NCBI GenBank assembly: GCA_033816765.1
Contig: CM066295.1
Coordinates: 620,001 to 684,000, forward strand
DNA length: 64,000 bases
Direction of reading: 5' to 3'
Origin: Nothopassalora personata
Taxonomy: Eukaryota > Ascomycota > Dothideomycetes > Mycosphaerellales > Mycosphaerellaceae
This document shows positions 1 through 10,845 of the stretch, in pieces (the first letter of the stretch is position 1; each line of letters begins with the position of its first letter). The notes under the pieces were generated by a model. The model had not been told where the DNA came from and did no database searches. It saw nothing but the letters and a program-made list of their open reading frames with translations. A program made the position numbers and the translations under genes.

Positions 1-273
1 TGGATTTAATTCTCTCTGCACGTAATCGTGTCACGATCATTGAGGTCAGATCGGAGGTAGCAGCCGCCAAGAATTAGATTACTTCGATTAGTCATCTTCA
101 GTCTTTTCTCTTTCTAGATTAGATATACATACACGATACACTAAAACTGTGAAAACACCCTTATGAGCTCAATATCCGTACCAATTAACTTTCTATAACG
201 TGATATTCGTGACTCCCGGTAAGCATCCACGCCCGAGTAGCTTCAGCAATTCATCCTGCAATGCACCCTCATA

Positions 274-698
274 CTAGAACGCCCACCTAATCGCGCCCGG
301 CTTCATGTCGAGCCTGCGCTCCACATCCTTCTCCGTCATCACACTACCGTACAGGCTGTGCAAGAAAGTGACGTTCCGAATCTCCTTGCGCATCTCAGTG
401 GAACGTCGCTCTAGCCATAGCGATGCGCTGCCGAGCCCGAGGAAGCGGAACATGCTGTGTCTGTAGTAGGGCTTGAGAGCTTCGTTGTAGGTCTGGCGGC
501 AGACCAGCACTATAGACTTGTTGTGCCTTGTAGCGCAGTGCAGTGCGTCGATTGCCTCGTTGTCGAAGATGAGACTGCAGGCAGTCAGCGGATCTTGGCG
601 TTTGCTAAGAGCAAGGGTTTGACGGACTCGTAGATCATATCTCGCAGCTCCCGAGGAAGCGTCAGGAAGGTTGGCTTGTGCTGCGATGGTGTGGCCAT
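274..698 (-). CDS. 2EXR-like (LPxELRxxIYE) protein, two exons
   Basis: Function is unknown; this is a fungal family of small F-box-like proteins that begin with an LPxELRxxIYE helix. Exon 1 is 698-628 and exon 2 is 574-274, giving about 123 residues. The N-terminus carries LPRELRDMIY near residues 15-23, and the second exon carries VCRQTYNEAL and a tract of aromatic and basic residues typical of the family. The intron (627-575, 53 nt) has an unusual GTCCGT donor but a good CTGAC branch site and CTGCAG acceptor. It interrupts the same IYE codon, in the same phase, as the intron of the intact paralogue at 2848-3409, which is the main support for this model. Without the intron the frame breaks, so a decayed gene remains possible. 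Confidence 0.5.
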
Positions 699-765
699 TC
701 TAGGATTGTTTGGGCTCACATCAGGTTGCTGGTGATTGTCCATGAGGGCTCAAGTCGCGGAGCTC

Positions 766-1186
766 TTAATCGAGCTGTAATAAGCGTCCGCAGCCCTTTA
801 TCTGAATCGTCTCCCACACACCAGGGATTGAGTCTACTCCAGCAGCACGAAGCTCTGTGGCTGGCTGCATGAGAACACGCAAGCATGATCCACATCTCAC
901 GAACCCGCCCCTTGGCCTCAGCGGGCAGCCTTCGCCACCACCATTCACATGCACTTTCACCTCAAGAACTCGATTTCCTGACCTCCCACCACTCGCCAAA
1001 ACTGCAAAAGAGAAGTCGACAGCCCAACGCGAAGTCGGACCGAAACGGACATTCATCAGTGCCTGTTTGAAATGTCGATGATAGAAAAGGCGCAAAGTAC
1101 TTTTATCATCTTGATTTACAACCTCATCAATCGAAATTGATGGATCAAGGCATGGTGGGTTAGCAGGGGTGGAGCATAACCCCTAT
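766..1186 (-). pseudogene. Possible C-terminal relic of a 2EXR/F-box-like gene
   Basis: This open stretch of about 130 codons has no good start. It contains a segment (around 1060-930 on the minus strand) reading ALMNVRFGPTSRWAVDFSF followed by GNRVLEVKVHV, which resembles the C-terminal part of fungal F-box-like proteins. It lies between two paralogous genes on the same strand and may be the detached 3' end of the decayed gene at 1286-1869. Similarity is judged by eye and is weak. Confidence 0.2.
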
Positions 1187-1285
1187 CTAATGGGTTACTG
1201 ATGGATCATGCTCCTAAAGACTTACCGTCGCATCAAATTGCCGGTTGTGCCGGTACGAGATTCTGACACGGAGGTAGCTCCTATG

Positions 1286-1869
1286 CTATGGAGATGCCCT
1301 GGCCGCTGGGGTTGAAGCCTTTGGATTCCAAGTCTGCATGGACGTTTTTCCATCAGATTTGTACTCTTGATCTGCGCGGACTTGCTGCCTGTGTGGTCGC
1401 CATATCCTCCCTGGAGCACCATCTTGCACCTCGACCCAGCTCCCATCATCTGCCCTTCGCGTCATCACACCGTCCTAGAGGACGAGATCGAGAGCCCGTA
1501 GTCGAAAGCTCGCCAGGCGCGCCAAGTACAGGCTGTGGCGGATGTCCGTGAGTGCCAAACGAGCCTCGCGAGGTAGCGGCTTGAGCTATCGCAGGTTGCT
1601 CCCGTACGTGTCCCAGAACACTGTGTGCCGATAGTACAGTATTCGAGCTTCGTGATGGATTTTGCGGCAGGTGGTTAGTAGGCCTGCATTGAGCTGTGGC
1701 GATGACTGCTTATCTTTCATTTCCAGATTTCGTGCGACAAAGCGTAACTACGGTCGGTCAGTCGTGCGTTAGGTAATGGTTATGTAGAGGTGGAAGTACT
1801 CATACATGATGTCTCGAAGCTCCTGCAGCAGGGCGAGCAACGGCGGCGGAACAGTACTGTTGTCGCCAT
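1286..1869 (-). pseudogene. Decayed 2EXR-like gene
   Basis: The start region reads MATT, then after a frame change LLQELRDIMYEY, matching the family N-terminus. A GTACTT...CCGTAG intron candidate of about 51 nt sits at the same place after IYE as in the paralogues. Beyond it come LLTTCRKIHHEARILYYRH and YLARLASFRLRALDLVL, both family-like, but in-frame TAG codons follow YGSNLR and LDLVL. A frame change near the start plus at least two stops make a functional product unlikely. It belongs to the tandem minus-strand array of 2EXR-like genes and shows birth-and-death turnover there. Confidence 0.55.
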
Positions 1870-2028
1870 TCTAGATGTTGGCGTGTCAGGAAGATTCAAT
1901 TCGCTCGGTGAGAAAAGCCTTGCTTGGTCACAAACACCGTGAACCATAGTCACCACATGTGATGGCAGCTCTTCGCCACCCATCATCCACGACCCTAGGA
2001 AGATCCGCCATCATCAATGAGCATTCAC

Positions 2029-2471
2029 TCAAACCCCTTCAAACCATGGGCTCACTGTCCAACGCTGCTGAAACTCACACCACATCCTCAACACACCTCG
2101 ATCAATCCACAATTTGCGTCCTCCGCGGAATGGTGATTGTGCCCAGCTACCATGCCTTTCGCATCGGACCTCCCTGATCATCTGCTGCCACTCCTTGGGT
2201 AAGCTGATGAGCCATTCCAAGGCAATGTAAACACCATCAGCACGGAAGCGTCAGTCGATGACTTGTGTTGGATGACGTAAACACTACTGGGTGGTTCGAG
2301 GTGGCATCTTAGAATATTCTGTATTTCGCCGTTGCATTTGAAGGTGCAACTGTGACCGCCAGCGGACCCTAGCAAGATGGACGAGGGACGTACATACTCG
2401 TAGATTATATCGCGCAGCTCGGCTGGGAGCGCTGTCAGGCGGACGGTGAGCATGTCTTGTGTCGTGGCCAT
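2029..2471 (-). pseudogene. 2EXR-like gene, probably frame-disrupted
   Basis: The start at 2471 gives MATTQDMLTVRLTALPAELRDIIYEY, the clear family N-terminus (LPAELRDIIYE at about residues 15-25). A GTATGT donor directly follows the E codon, as in the paralogues, with an acceptor 48 nt downstream. The family-like continuation ALEWLISLPKEWQQMIREV lies in a different frame from the segment before it, and no convincing second intron joins them. The final frame stops at 2029. I therefore read it as a decayed or misassembled copy, although an unusual intron could still rescue it. Confidence 0.45.
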
Positions 2472-2847
2472 GCCAGCTGTTGCTGATGACAACCCAAACT
2501 CAGCAGAGGCATGAAGGGACCGTCGAGAGAGGTACGATGGAGGGGACATGTTACGGTCAGTAAAGAACCTTGAATCGAGAGAACGTGACTCTTTGAAATC
2601 GAAGGTTTTCAAGGCAGCAACCATTCTCTTCCGCTTGGCAGCAGCTGTCCAGGCCACTGTCTCAGCGCGCGATGGCAGTTGATCTTATGCGTCTCACCCA
2701 TGTGTGAACATCTACGGAGATACGATGATAGGAACAGGAAAGCAAGGCTGAGGCAGTGCCATATGAGCCATGCAAGCCCTTCGATGCGCTAGTACGCGTG
2801 GGGTGTCCTTTCGGTCACCGTACGTTCCACACTCTCTGTGCTTACCT

Positions 2848-3409
2848 CTACAGGCCATCGCATCGCCTGGCTATGTACGCATTTACAGCAGCTTGGTACT
2901 CTGGCGAGTCCGACAGATTGCCTCTCCTGATGACGCCGTTCTCAAGCGCCACTCCGTTGCGCACCAAGCAGTTCTTTACATTCCAGAGTTCGAGTGGGCC
3001 GCCATACACGACGTGTCGAATGGCATTACGTGAAGCGGGATGGAGACACTTCAGCCATGCTGCGATATCTTCGCTGCAGAAGGAGATGAATGTGGTGTTC
3101 TTGTAGTACGAGGGGCGCGCCTCGTCATGCAGCTGCCAGCACACGACCATGAGCGCGGCGTTGCCGAGGCCTTTCTTGCGAACGCGGCCGTCTTCCGCTG
3201 GAATGTAAATATGCTCGTCGAAGGTATACCTGTGCATGGTGTCAGCTAAGCGAGTGAAGATTGGGATAGGAAGTGTACTCGTAGATGATATCTCGGAGTT
3301 CGCGCGGAAGTGTGAGCAGTGTCGCCTTGGTATTGTCTCTGGAGCTGGCTGCGACTTGCACTGTTGGCTGTGGTGCGAGGTGCGCTTGGCCGTCGTTGTA
3401 GCTCGACAT
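2848..3409 (-). CDS. 2EXR-like (LPxELRxxIYE) protein, two exons
   Basis: This is the clearest intact member of the local family, about 170 residues. Exon 1 is 3409-3279 and exon 2 is 3229-2848, with a 49-nt intron (GTACAC...CACAG, CTGAC branch). The start at 3409 was chosen because the longer upstream frame is low-complexity and unconserved. Residues 33-44 read LPRELRDIIYEY across the splice junction. Exon 2 carries VVCWQLHDEARPSYYKNTTF, the usual 'ancestral contact' block that follows this helix, and then WLKCLHPASRNAIRHVVYGG. No catalytic motif, signal peptide or membrane segment is seen. Function is unknown; relatives are often annotated as F-box-like. Confidence 0.65.
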
Positions 3410-3807
3410 GGTGAGCGCGCTTGTTGTGTTGTGGTGGTTGCTGAGAAAAGAGCGAGGAGTTCGACGTCGAGGGAAACGCAGTGGCATAGCTTGCCTCGTC
3501 TTAACTATAAGCGGACCACGAGAATCGTGGTCAAAGCTTTCTCAACGCTACCCGGAGCTCCTCGTTCTCCTTCGCCATGAGTTCCAACACTCGGTGAGTC
3601 TCCACATACAGAGCCCGTCCGGGAGCCTCTCTCATATCCTAGACATCGGGAAGATACTGTCATTGACCAGCATGACACGAGCACTACTCACAGCAAGGAC
3701 TTTGCTGCGGACCCGAACGCTGTTATATGTCCATTCTCGACCTGTACACCTCTTCCATGCATAGCTCTTTTATCCACGGTATCATCACATCAGCACCATT
3801 ACCCATC

Positions 3808-4414
3808 TCAACCCCTACTAACAAACCTCGCCTCCGCCCTCCCAGCAGGGCCCCTCCACCTCACCTTTCCCTCCAGCAACTCCCTCGCCTGCTCCCTCAT
3901 CCTCACCCTCCTCTCCTCATTAACCTTCGCATCCTTCAAACTCCCCAAACTCTCCCAAAACTCCTCCTGCTCCTTATCGCTCTTCTCCACCTCCACGCGA
4001 TTCCACTCACTGAAATCCTCCGGCTCCTCAGGCCACACAAATGGCCTTACCAGGTCCACTGTCATGAACTTGTGCGACCTGGGGCGGTGCCAACGTCGCA
4101 TGGCGGGACGTATATCGCTGTTCTTACCGGAACGAACGCGTTGTTGTTTCACGTAGGAGCGCACGGTGGAAATTTCGACGTTGTAGGCGTGCCAGAGGTA
4201 GTCGCGGAGGTCGAGTTTGGAGAAGGTTAGGGGGACACGGAATTTGGCGTTGAAGGGGTCCTTTGTGCGGAGGAAGGTTAGAGTCGCAGAGGGACTATGA
4301 TCTCGTGTTAGTGATTGATACATATCTGGACTGTAGGGAATGGTGTGCTTACAGGAACAGCTCTTTCTCGCCGACCCTGAAGGAGGGTAGTAGTTTTGAG
4401 GCTGCTGTCGCCAT
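3808..4414 (-). CDS. mrpl23: Mitochondrial large-subunit ribosomal protein uL23m
   Basis: This is a nuclear-encoded protein of the mitochondrial 54S ribosomal subunit (uL23 family, yeast Mrp20), which lies near the polypeptide exit tunnel. Exon 1 is 4414-4353 and exon 2 is 4294-3808; the intron has a GTAAGC donor and a CACTAAC branch site. The product has about 182 residues. The family signature is visible as FRVGEKELFLPSATLTFLRT followed by VPLTFSKLDLRDYLWHAYNV. The C-terminal third is rich in E, K and R. Its promoter is split by a transposon: the left end of the element at 4610 lies 195 bp upstream of the start codon, with the divergent DUF202 gene beyond the element. Confidence 0.85.
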
Positions 4415-4613
4415 CGTGGCAGTGTGATGAGGGTTCACCAGTCAGTCATGCGTCTGTGCCTACACTGATGATACTGCAAGGTCTGTATCGTTCGCGATAT
4501 CGATGGGAAAGCGTGCAATGAATTTGTTGGTCGCAATGGTATGTTCCACCACATCTCATCGAAGTCGATCGCGCCTGCCGTCGGAGGAGAAGCGGAAGCG
4601 GCGGCCGACGGCG

Positions 4614-4643
4614 GTGGCCTAGGCTTACAAAACCGGCAAATAC
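4614..4643 (+). repeat. Left terminal inverted repeat of transposon copy 1
   Basis: This is the 30-bp perfect reverse complement of 9377-9406. Weaker complementarity continues inward for about 20 bp (CGTATTCGAAAT against CGCATTCAAAAT), with differences that are mostly C/T. Confidence 0.9.
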
Positions 4644-4828
4644 GCGTATTCGAAATCCTCACTCGCTGCACTCGCTCTTCCTTAACAACCACCAACAATA
4701 CTGCTGCGACTCGCCAACTGCTGCGACTCGCCATTGTCGCACAACAATACTGCTGCGACTCGCCATTGTCGCCTACAATCGTAGCGAGTCGCGGCGGTAT
4801 TGTCCTCCTACTACGCAGGTGAGTTGGG

Positions 4829-4866
4829 CTCCTCAATAATAGCAGACAGTAAGTATTGAGGAGCTC
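4829..4866. repeat. Subterminal hairpin in transposon copy 1
   Basis: GCTCCTCAATA pairs with TATTGAGGAGC around a loop of about 15 nt. The same hairpin occurs in copy 2 at about 46260-46297 with one arm base changed C to T, a RIP-type change. It may be a transposase-binding or transcription-related structure. Confidence 0.5.
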
Positions 4867-5393
4867 ACCTCACTTGCTATTGTCACATTATAGCGGCGGG
4901 TATATCAACTTCTACTGCTGTTACTATTTCTTCGACTCTACACTTATCGACATGTACAAATCTAACTACAGACGACTCACTTAGCGATATTAGCCTTAGA
5001 ACAACGACAACGACAGCGACAGCGACAGCGACAGTACACCCAATCCGCGCTTACCCTCACAAACGCGGTTATTACTACAGCTTACGATGGCGTAAGTGCG
5101 ATTCCGACTCGTTAGGCGCACGTAGGTAGACTAATGTTTAAACCTATAGTGCATACCGCCGCCCTCGTACCGCCGATACCGACGATTTCTACTACGTAAG
5201 CGAGTCGACATAGGCACAATGGCTAGGAGACTCGCAGAAGATAGACAAGGGCAGTGTAAAGGTTGCGAAGAATAATTTGCGCAAGTTCGACTAGGCTAGC
5301 CGTATTATGGAGACTAAAGAGGGTATGTGTCTTATAGTAGACTCGCTATACTATATATACTAACTCGTATTAATAGGTGAGCCGGCTTAGACG

Positions 5394-5765
5394 GACTGCG
5401 ATACGTGTAAGAGAGCTAGTATATGCTGTATAGTCTTTACTACCAATGCCGACAAGACTTGCGCGTATTATAAGCGTTACGCGAAGGCTCGCTACAACTC
5501 TCGCAAGTTGGTTAAGGAGCCTAGCGAGTCTGACGAGTCTAGCAATGGTTTATTTAAGGCTGTCGAGGGTGTTTTAACTACTTCTAGCGAGGCTAGCGAG
5601 GTTAGTAAGGCTAGCGAGTCTAGTACTCGCCCTACTAATAATACATCGACTCGCTTAGCCGCGGCGGAGGATCGTATTTAGCAATTAGAGGGTACTATTA
5701 GCCGCTTAATTGAATTTATTAGCGGTCTGCTAGGTAGCGAGTCAGTCGCTAAATTTCGCTCTTAG
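5394..5765 (+). pseudogene. Transposon Cys-rich/coiled-coil ORF, copy 1
   Basis: This frame shows a cluster of cysteines (CDTCKRASICC, then TCAY with the last Cys lost), followed by basic KRYAKARYNSRKL. Next come a Ser/Glu-rich linker and a heptad-like stretch (LAAAEDRI, LEGTISRLIEFISGLL), ending at TAG 5765. One internal TAG interrupts it, and an upstream TAG shows that the true start lies further left. Comparing the two copies shows that each lost a different cysteine by TGT to TAT: the first C-x2-C is intact here and the second in copy 2. The ancestral protein probably had paired C-x2-C motifs resembling a small zinc-binding domain plus a coiled coil. It points toward the integrase gene and may be an accessory DNA-binding protein. 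Confidence 0.6.
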
Positions 5766-7142
5766 TAATAATATAATATTAAGCAGTCTACCTCCTGTCT
5801 ATGTGCTACGAGTCTATACTTCCCTCTACTTTTTCGGTCTTAGCTGCCTCGTAGATAGCTCGACAACAAGCCTATTTCTCGGTGCCTTTACACGCTAGTT
5901 GTCGTTAGGTAGACTCTAAAGCAATAGCTGCGAGTCTAGCTACGAGTCTAGCTGCGAGTCTAGCTGTGTAATTGTCGAAGCACTAGTTGCTGCTATAGAC
6001 TCGCTTAAGGCACTAGTTGCTGCTATAGTCTCGCTTAAGGACTCCTTCTTAATCTCTCCAATTTAACTCGTAGCTGGACTCGTACGCTCTTCCTTTACCT
6101 TCTTAACCGATGCTTTGCTAGCTGACGTACTTGCTAGCTTATTGCCTAAACCTTTCCCTATAAACACTAAATTCTACCATCGAGAGGGGGCTCTAAACCC
6201 CGTTGGCTGCGGAGACGAAGACGAAGAGGATTAAGGGCTGCTAGCTATAAGATCAATACACTCTAGAGACTCGGCGATTAGAGTTATAGCATGTCGATAC
6301 GGTAAGCCACGACTCGCTAGACGCTTCTCGCTCTAGCTTACTACACTCGCTAAACGAGAAGTAGCCTAACTCGCTATAGTAGCCTAGCGAGCAATGCCCT
6401 AATTCGCTAGACGTACTATAGCACTCGCTGCTATACTCGCTCGCTAGTCCTTAAGCTTACGCTCGCGTCGGCGGTCTACGTCCTTTATAAGTTCGCTAAG
6501 ACTAGCTAAGGACTCGTTACTGCTCGAGTCCTCTACTACTCCTCGTCCATATAGATTGTTTAAGGCTCCGCGACCTTAGTTAACCTAATACGCAACGTTG
6601 ACTAGTACTTCTCGCCTATCCTTCGCGTTCTAGACACCCTTAGTGTACGGTATTAACATGTCCTCGAGATCTCGCTCTCGTAGGCTTAATTTGCTTAGAA
6701 GAATAGGTGCATTATCTTTAGCAGCCTTTACGAAGAGGAAGGGCGGTGTAGTATAAGGACGTGTAAGCTATAGGCCTAGCTCATCCGCGCCTTCTTAAAA
6801 GACGAGGTCATAAAGCTAGGTTGTCGTATCTACTGCTTTAGCTAAAGACGACTCGTAGCGAGTCCATCGTCCGGTAATTTACCACGCGGTAAGGAGCTTA
6901 TGCGGCTAATACTCCTATGTCTTAAGGTCCCCCTTGCGTTTAATAGTAAACGGCACCTTATATAGCTCAACGGATATCATTAGGCTAGGTCCCCTAGGCG
7001 GTTGAGATGGCTTTTCGGCTTTGCCCTAGACCAACGAGATAGGAACACTTATGCTACGAGCCTTAACAACACTAGTCCGTAGGCCCTAAGCAGCGCTCGA
7101 TAACGGGTCAATTCTAGCATTGCTAAGCTAGCGAACATGAGT

Positions 7143-7430
7143 CTACTTATTGCGAGCGAGTACCTCATTAGCCCGACTATAGCTACTCGCTACGAGTGAT
7201 GTATAAAGACCGTATCCAGTAGTGCCGTTCGGTTTCGAAGGGGTCTCGGTGCTAGGAATCGGCGATAAGGGCAAAGGCGGACTCGTTACGGACTCGCTAG
7301 GCTCGATAAAGGCTAGGTTAGGTATACTACATTTGCCACACCTTAGTAGATAGCCGTAGACCTCGCTATAAACTAGAGAAGTCTTTACTGACTTGTGCAT
7401 GCAAAGATCGTCCCAAGTTGGAGCTAACAT
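7143..7430 (-). pseudogene. Transposon minus-strand ORF fragment, copy 1
   Basis: This open stretch of 95 codons begins MLAPTWDDLCMHKSVKTSL and contains a Pro/Ser/Thr-rich tract (residues 45-70). Its counterpart in copy 2 is at 48559-48861. It lies downstream of the integrase remnant on the same strand and may be its C-terminal extension or a third protein. It has survived with few stops while the surrounding element is full of them. No family is recognised. Confidence 0.4.
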
Positions 7431-7958
7431 AATGTTAGAAGTAGTAGGAAAAGACTCGTAGGAAAAAGGACGTAGGACGTAGACTCGTTGCTATATAACC
7501 TATAATAGCTCACCGGCTTAAGCGAACAAGTCTATTGTTCGTTCCGTTAGCTCCAATCCGTTAAGGCGAGTAGGCGGTGTGTACTTAGCGAGTCCCCCTC
7601 CACCTCGGAGATATTACGTAGTCTCGTTTCGTAGATACTAATAGGCGTAGACATGCAATTTCTTAGGGCCTAGGCTAGGGCCGGCCTCGCCACCGTCTAG
7701 TATTAATAGATAGCTAGCAGTAGCAAGCTTCTCATTAACCTACTCTAGCGTTAGAGGTGGTAAGTATGCAGTAAGGTCTATAAGGTATTAGCTACAGGAT
7801 TTGTGGACTCGGTTGAGTAGAAGTAGCAGCGAGTCCGCACTTAAGCTGCAGCGAGTCCGCACTTAAGCTGCAGCGAGTCCTCCCTTAGCTAAGCTAGGAC
7901 TCGTAGCTGCAGTAGCGCTAGACTCGCTACTATAGACACCCCGGATTAACGTACCGTA

Positions 7959-9270
7959 CTAATCGACTCGCTCCTTCCACTGGCGAAGCTCCTCGTCCTT
8001 AGGGTTAAGTAGATGCCCACATAGTCGTGCTCCTTTCAACTCTAGGTAGTTATATAGGATATCCGGTATGCCGTTCACATGCGATTCTAGGTTATGACGA
8101 CGGATACAATGGCGGTTCCACTCGTTAACGAACGATGATACAACACTTCGAAGGATTGGAATATAGATAGTAGCGAATGCTATCCTGTCTACGGCTAATG
8201 CTTCCTTAAAGAGTCCTGTTATAATATACTAATTAAAGAGGTCTCTCTAGCGATTGAATGTAGCCTTAGCACCCTCGCCCCACCAGTGTTCGATAGTTTA
8301 ATTGCCCTTGCTTAAGGTGTACTAGAAGGCCTTATCGAACGTAAGTAGATTGCTAGCGAGTCGCTCTCGGACTCGTAGATGGGCATCGGCTAGCATAGGC
8401 GTCTCAACGCCCTAATTAGATCGTACGCGAATTGGCACCCTACTACCGTAATGTATTACTCTAACGTATTAAGCAAATACAGAGAACTTCGTCTTCGCCA
8501 TAGGCCCTATATAGTACCAGATAACCCGCCGAGAGTAGACGTTAATACAAGCGTAGATCTGTATCTTAAAGCGCTCGTATTTTAGAAAGGCATCGATTGA
8601 CTAGACGTCGTTAGGACCTTCTGCTTTTAGCCTCGCATACCGCGGTGTTGTAGGGTCTCGCATTATAGGATTGCGAGAGACAAAAGGGACAGGGTTAATC
8701 GCACGAGCGAGTGTCCTAATACGGTCGCTAATAAAGTCAGCGAGTCTAGTCTACGAGTCTATAGACACCGAGTCTGTCCTACCGTCTAATAATATAATAA
8801 CTCTCACGTAGCTCTCTTACTAGCTTACGATAGCCCCAGTCTTGCTAATGGCCACTGCTTATAACTTTCTAAAGGACTCGCTATATCTCAGGCTCTATAG
8901 CTAGAGCTTGTTCTTTACTAAGACTACGCTTTAATCTAATACCTCTTCGTAGCTCTTAATACTAGCGAAGGGTAAGGTCGAATCCATCGAGGCGGAGGAT
9001 AGCATAAGACTCGCTATCGTCGAGGCTATATTTCTAGAATAGTTCCTCGACTCGCTAGCGTAGCTCGGCCTAGCGAGCCTAATTATAAGCCTAATTATCC
9101 TCGCGAGTCCCTCGCCACTCTACGAGTCGCTAGCGGAGGGTCCGTTCGCTGATTCGAACACCGTAGAGATTGAAGAGGTTGTCTCGAATAGCTGCCTGTG
9201 TGAATTCAGCGGCAGTCCATAGCTCGATATCGATGCGAAAGGGCTCTAGATCGATCGCTAGACGTGGCAT
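7959..9270 (-). pseudogene. Transposon DDE integrase-like gene, copy 1
   Basis: The start at 9270 gives MPRLAIDLEPFRIDIELW and a helix-turn-helix-like N-terminus (ISERTLR), as in many fungal transposon proteins. Further on come a retrovirus-integrase-like core: SIDAFLKYERFKIQIYACIN, then YSRRVIWYYIG, then PIRVRSN with GVET, then TIEHWW with a conserved WNRHCIRRHNLE tail. Candidate acidic residues fit D-58-N-41-E, the middle Asp apparently changed to Asn by RIP (GAT to AAT). Many CAG and TGG codons have become TAG, and there is at least one frame change near 8745. The gene is clearly dead in both copies. Family placement as rve/Ginger-like is inferred from motif spacing only. Confidence 0.7.
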
Positions 9271-9300
9271 TGTATAAAGCAATATAGCGAGTGTGCTGTT

Positions 9301-9340
9301 AGACAAATAGCGAGTCTATAAGACAAATAGCGAGTCTATA
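9301..9340. repeat. 20-bp tandem repeat, two units, transposon copy 1
   Basis: Two exact units of AGACAAATAGCGAGTCTATA lie between the integrase start and the right TIR. Copy 2 has three units, which by itself accounts for the 20-bp length difference between the copies. Each unit contains the GCGAGTC heptamer that is abundant across the element. Confidence 0.9.
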
Positions 9341-9376
9341 ATAATGAGGATTAAGGATTGCGAATTTTGAATGCGG

Positions 9377-9406
9377 GTATTTGCCGGTTTTGTAAGCCTA
9401 GGCCAC
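9377..9406 (-). repeat. Right terminal inverted repeat of transposon copy 1
   Basis: This is a 30-bp perfect reverse complement of 4614-4643. It ends GCCTAGGCCAC and is followed by TGTC and the candidate target duplication CGAC. Confidence 0.9.
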
Positions 9407-9493
9407 TGTCCGACCCCGCCCATTCACCTCACTAGAGGCACATCCCAAACCATCTATCTTCCTTAGCCTCTCGACTCGCCACAAAATGTAACA

Positions 9494-10219
9494 ATGGCAG
9501 CACCTCGTACCTCCCTCGACTCATACCGCTCTTCAGCAACTCTAAGCAGCGACGAACGACGCCTAATGCACGAACCTTACAACCTTCTCTACAATATATT
9601 CGGTAGCAAACCAGTCTTGGTGCATCAGTAACAACACCCATTAAGCTCGATCTCACAATGTAACACAACAGAATAACGAAATCGATAGGAGAAACTCCCT
9701 CCACACCTCCGCATTCTCCCACTCTCCCCTAACCGGACCCCTCCTCTTCGACAACAACGACTCCGACGCTCGAGACCACTGCGCAGCAGAACGAACCTTC
9801 CTCTCATGGCTCCGTCTAGCAATCTACATGGTGCGTCAACTCCTTTTGCAACACCGATCAGTATTCTCACGATAATGAAATCCCCTGTCACATACCTGCT
9901 CTGATTTTCTCCTCCTGACACAAAACTACAGGCCATAGTCTCCATTGCAATCCTCATCTCCTTCCACCTAAAACATCAGCCTTCCTCGCTTGAACGGCGG
10001 GTGGCTCTACCCTTCGGTGTAATTTTCTGGCTGTTGGCACTGGCCTGTCTCCTCAGCGGTCTGAATAATTACATCAAGACTGTGAATCGATATTCGCGAC
10101 GGCAAGCGCTGGTGCAGAGTGGATGGGGTACGCAGGTTGTTTTCACAGTTGTGGCGACGGCGATTGTGGCGGCTTGTATTTTGCTTCTGAGTACGCAGGG
10201 GGAGAGCCGAAGACGGTAG
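9494..10219 (+). CDS. DUF202-domain integral membrane protein
   Basis: This small membrane protein (about 187 residues) has the DUF202 signature RDHCAAERTFLSWLRLAIYM, followed by three hydrophobic segments: AIVSIAILISF, FGVIFWLLALACLLSGL and VVFTVVATAIVAACILLL. DUF202 also occurs in the VTC transporter-chaperone subunits and in stand-alone fungal proteins such as this one; substrate and partners are unknown. Proposed exons are 9494-9627, 9689-9830 and 9932-10219. The second intron is clear (GTGCGT...CTACAG), but the first is uncertain because an alternative donor and acceptor also keep frame. The right end of the transposon lies only 83 bp upstream of the start codon, so the native promoter has been separated from its head-to-head neighbour mrpl23. 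Confidence 0.75.
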
Positions 10220-10845
10220 CAGAGGGAGGAGGGGGCGATGAGACTATGAGATTATGATTTGATGGTTTCGATGTGCTATGAGCTATGCATAAGAAATGTA
10301 TCTCAGCCATAGATATCCCAGTCGCACAGGTCTTTCAGAGGTGCGGTGTCGAGGCACCCTCACCTCGCGAATACACGTCCGCGTCGTTTTCAGCGCTTCC
10401 AGTAAGCGGCACCGACATGTTCGATAGTCGCTTAGGACCCACATACAATCAAGGCGTGCTGACACCGACCGACATGCCGGTCCATTTCCATCTCAGATAC
10501 AGCCTACCGGTCACGCACTCTCTAAGAAGATCACCTGGCCTCTGATGTGGATACGCATGAATATGGGATGCTCACAGCAATATGTCGTGCATGCCTCCTT
10601 TGGTGGAACATGTTTCAGCGGCACGATACCACTGTCTTCCTTGCACTGGAGCCAGTCGATCCATTGCTCCTATTCATCAACCGGGACGTCAAGCTCCTGA
10701 TGGGCTGGCTGTTCTGCCTACATATTCGTTAGCGACATTGACGCGTGGGTGGCACAGAGCCATGCCCTCTAGGACCAGCTCACTGCTTGCTGACGTACCT
10801 CTGGTTCTTGAGTTGAAAGGCCGGAGTCGATCCTTTCCTCCTCTT
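10220..10845. other. Intergenic region between convergent genes
   Basis: About 625 bp lies between the 3' ends of the DUF202 gene and rfa2. Short open frames are present on both strands, but none shows a recognisable domain or splice-supported extension. It probably holds the two 3' UTRs. Confidence 0.5.

Larger units (their letters stand above)
4610..9410. mobile_element. 4.8-kb TIR DNA transposon, copy 1, RIP-degraded
   Basis: The element is 4,801 bp, bounded by 30-bp perfect inverted repeats (4614-4643 and 9377-9406, beginning GTGGCCTAGGCTTAC) with GGCG outside the left repeat and TGTC outside the right. The 4-bp sequence CGAC flanks it at 4606-4609 and 9411-9414, a candidate target-site duplication. 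A second copy lies at 46041-50861. Two decayed genes face inward: an integrase-like gene on the minus strand starting at 9270 and a Cys-rich/coiled-coil gene on the plus strand at about 5394-5765. Many TAG and TAA codons and CpA/TpG depletion show RIP. The DDE-like core and 4-bp duplications suggest, but do not prove, a Ginger-like integrase-derived class II family. The element separates mrpl23 from the DUF202 gene. Confidence 0.88.

Noticed and set aside
3727..4230. Plus-strand 167-codon frame rich in Pro and Leu
   Set aside because: It is antisense to the well-supported mrpl23 exon 2, and its composition reflects the opposite strand.
4660..9340. Scattered GACTCGC/GCGAGTC motifs as a CRISPR-like array
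   Set aside because: Spacing is irregular, orientation is mixed, the repeat is only seven bases, and this is a eukaryotic transposon.
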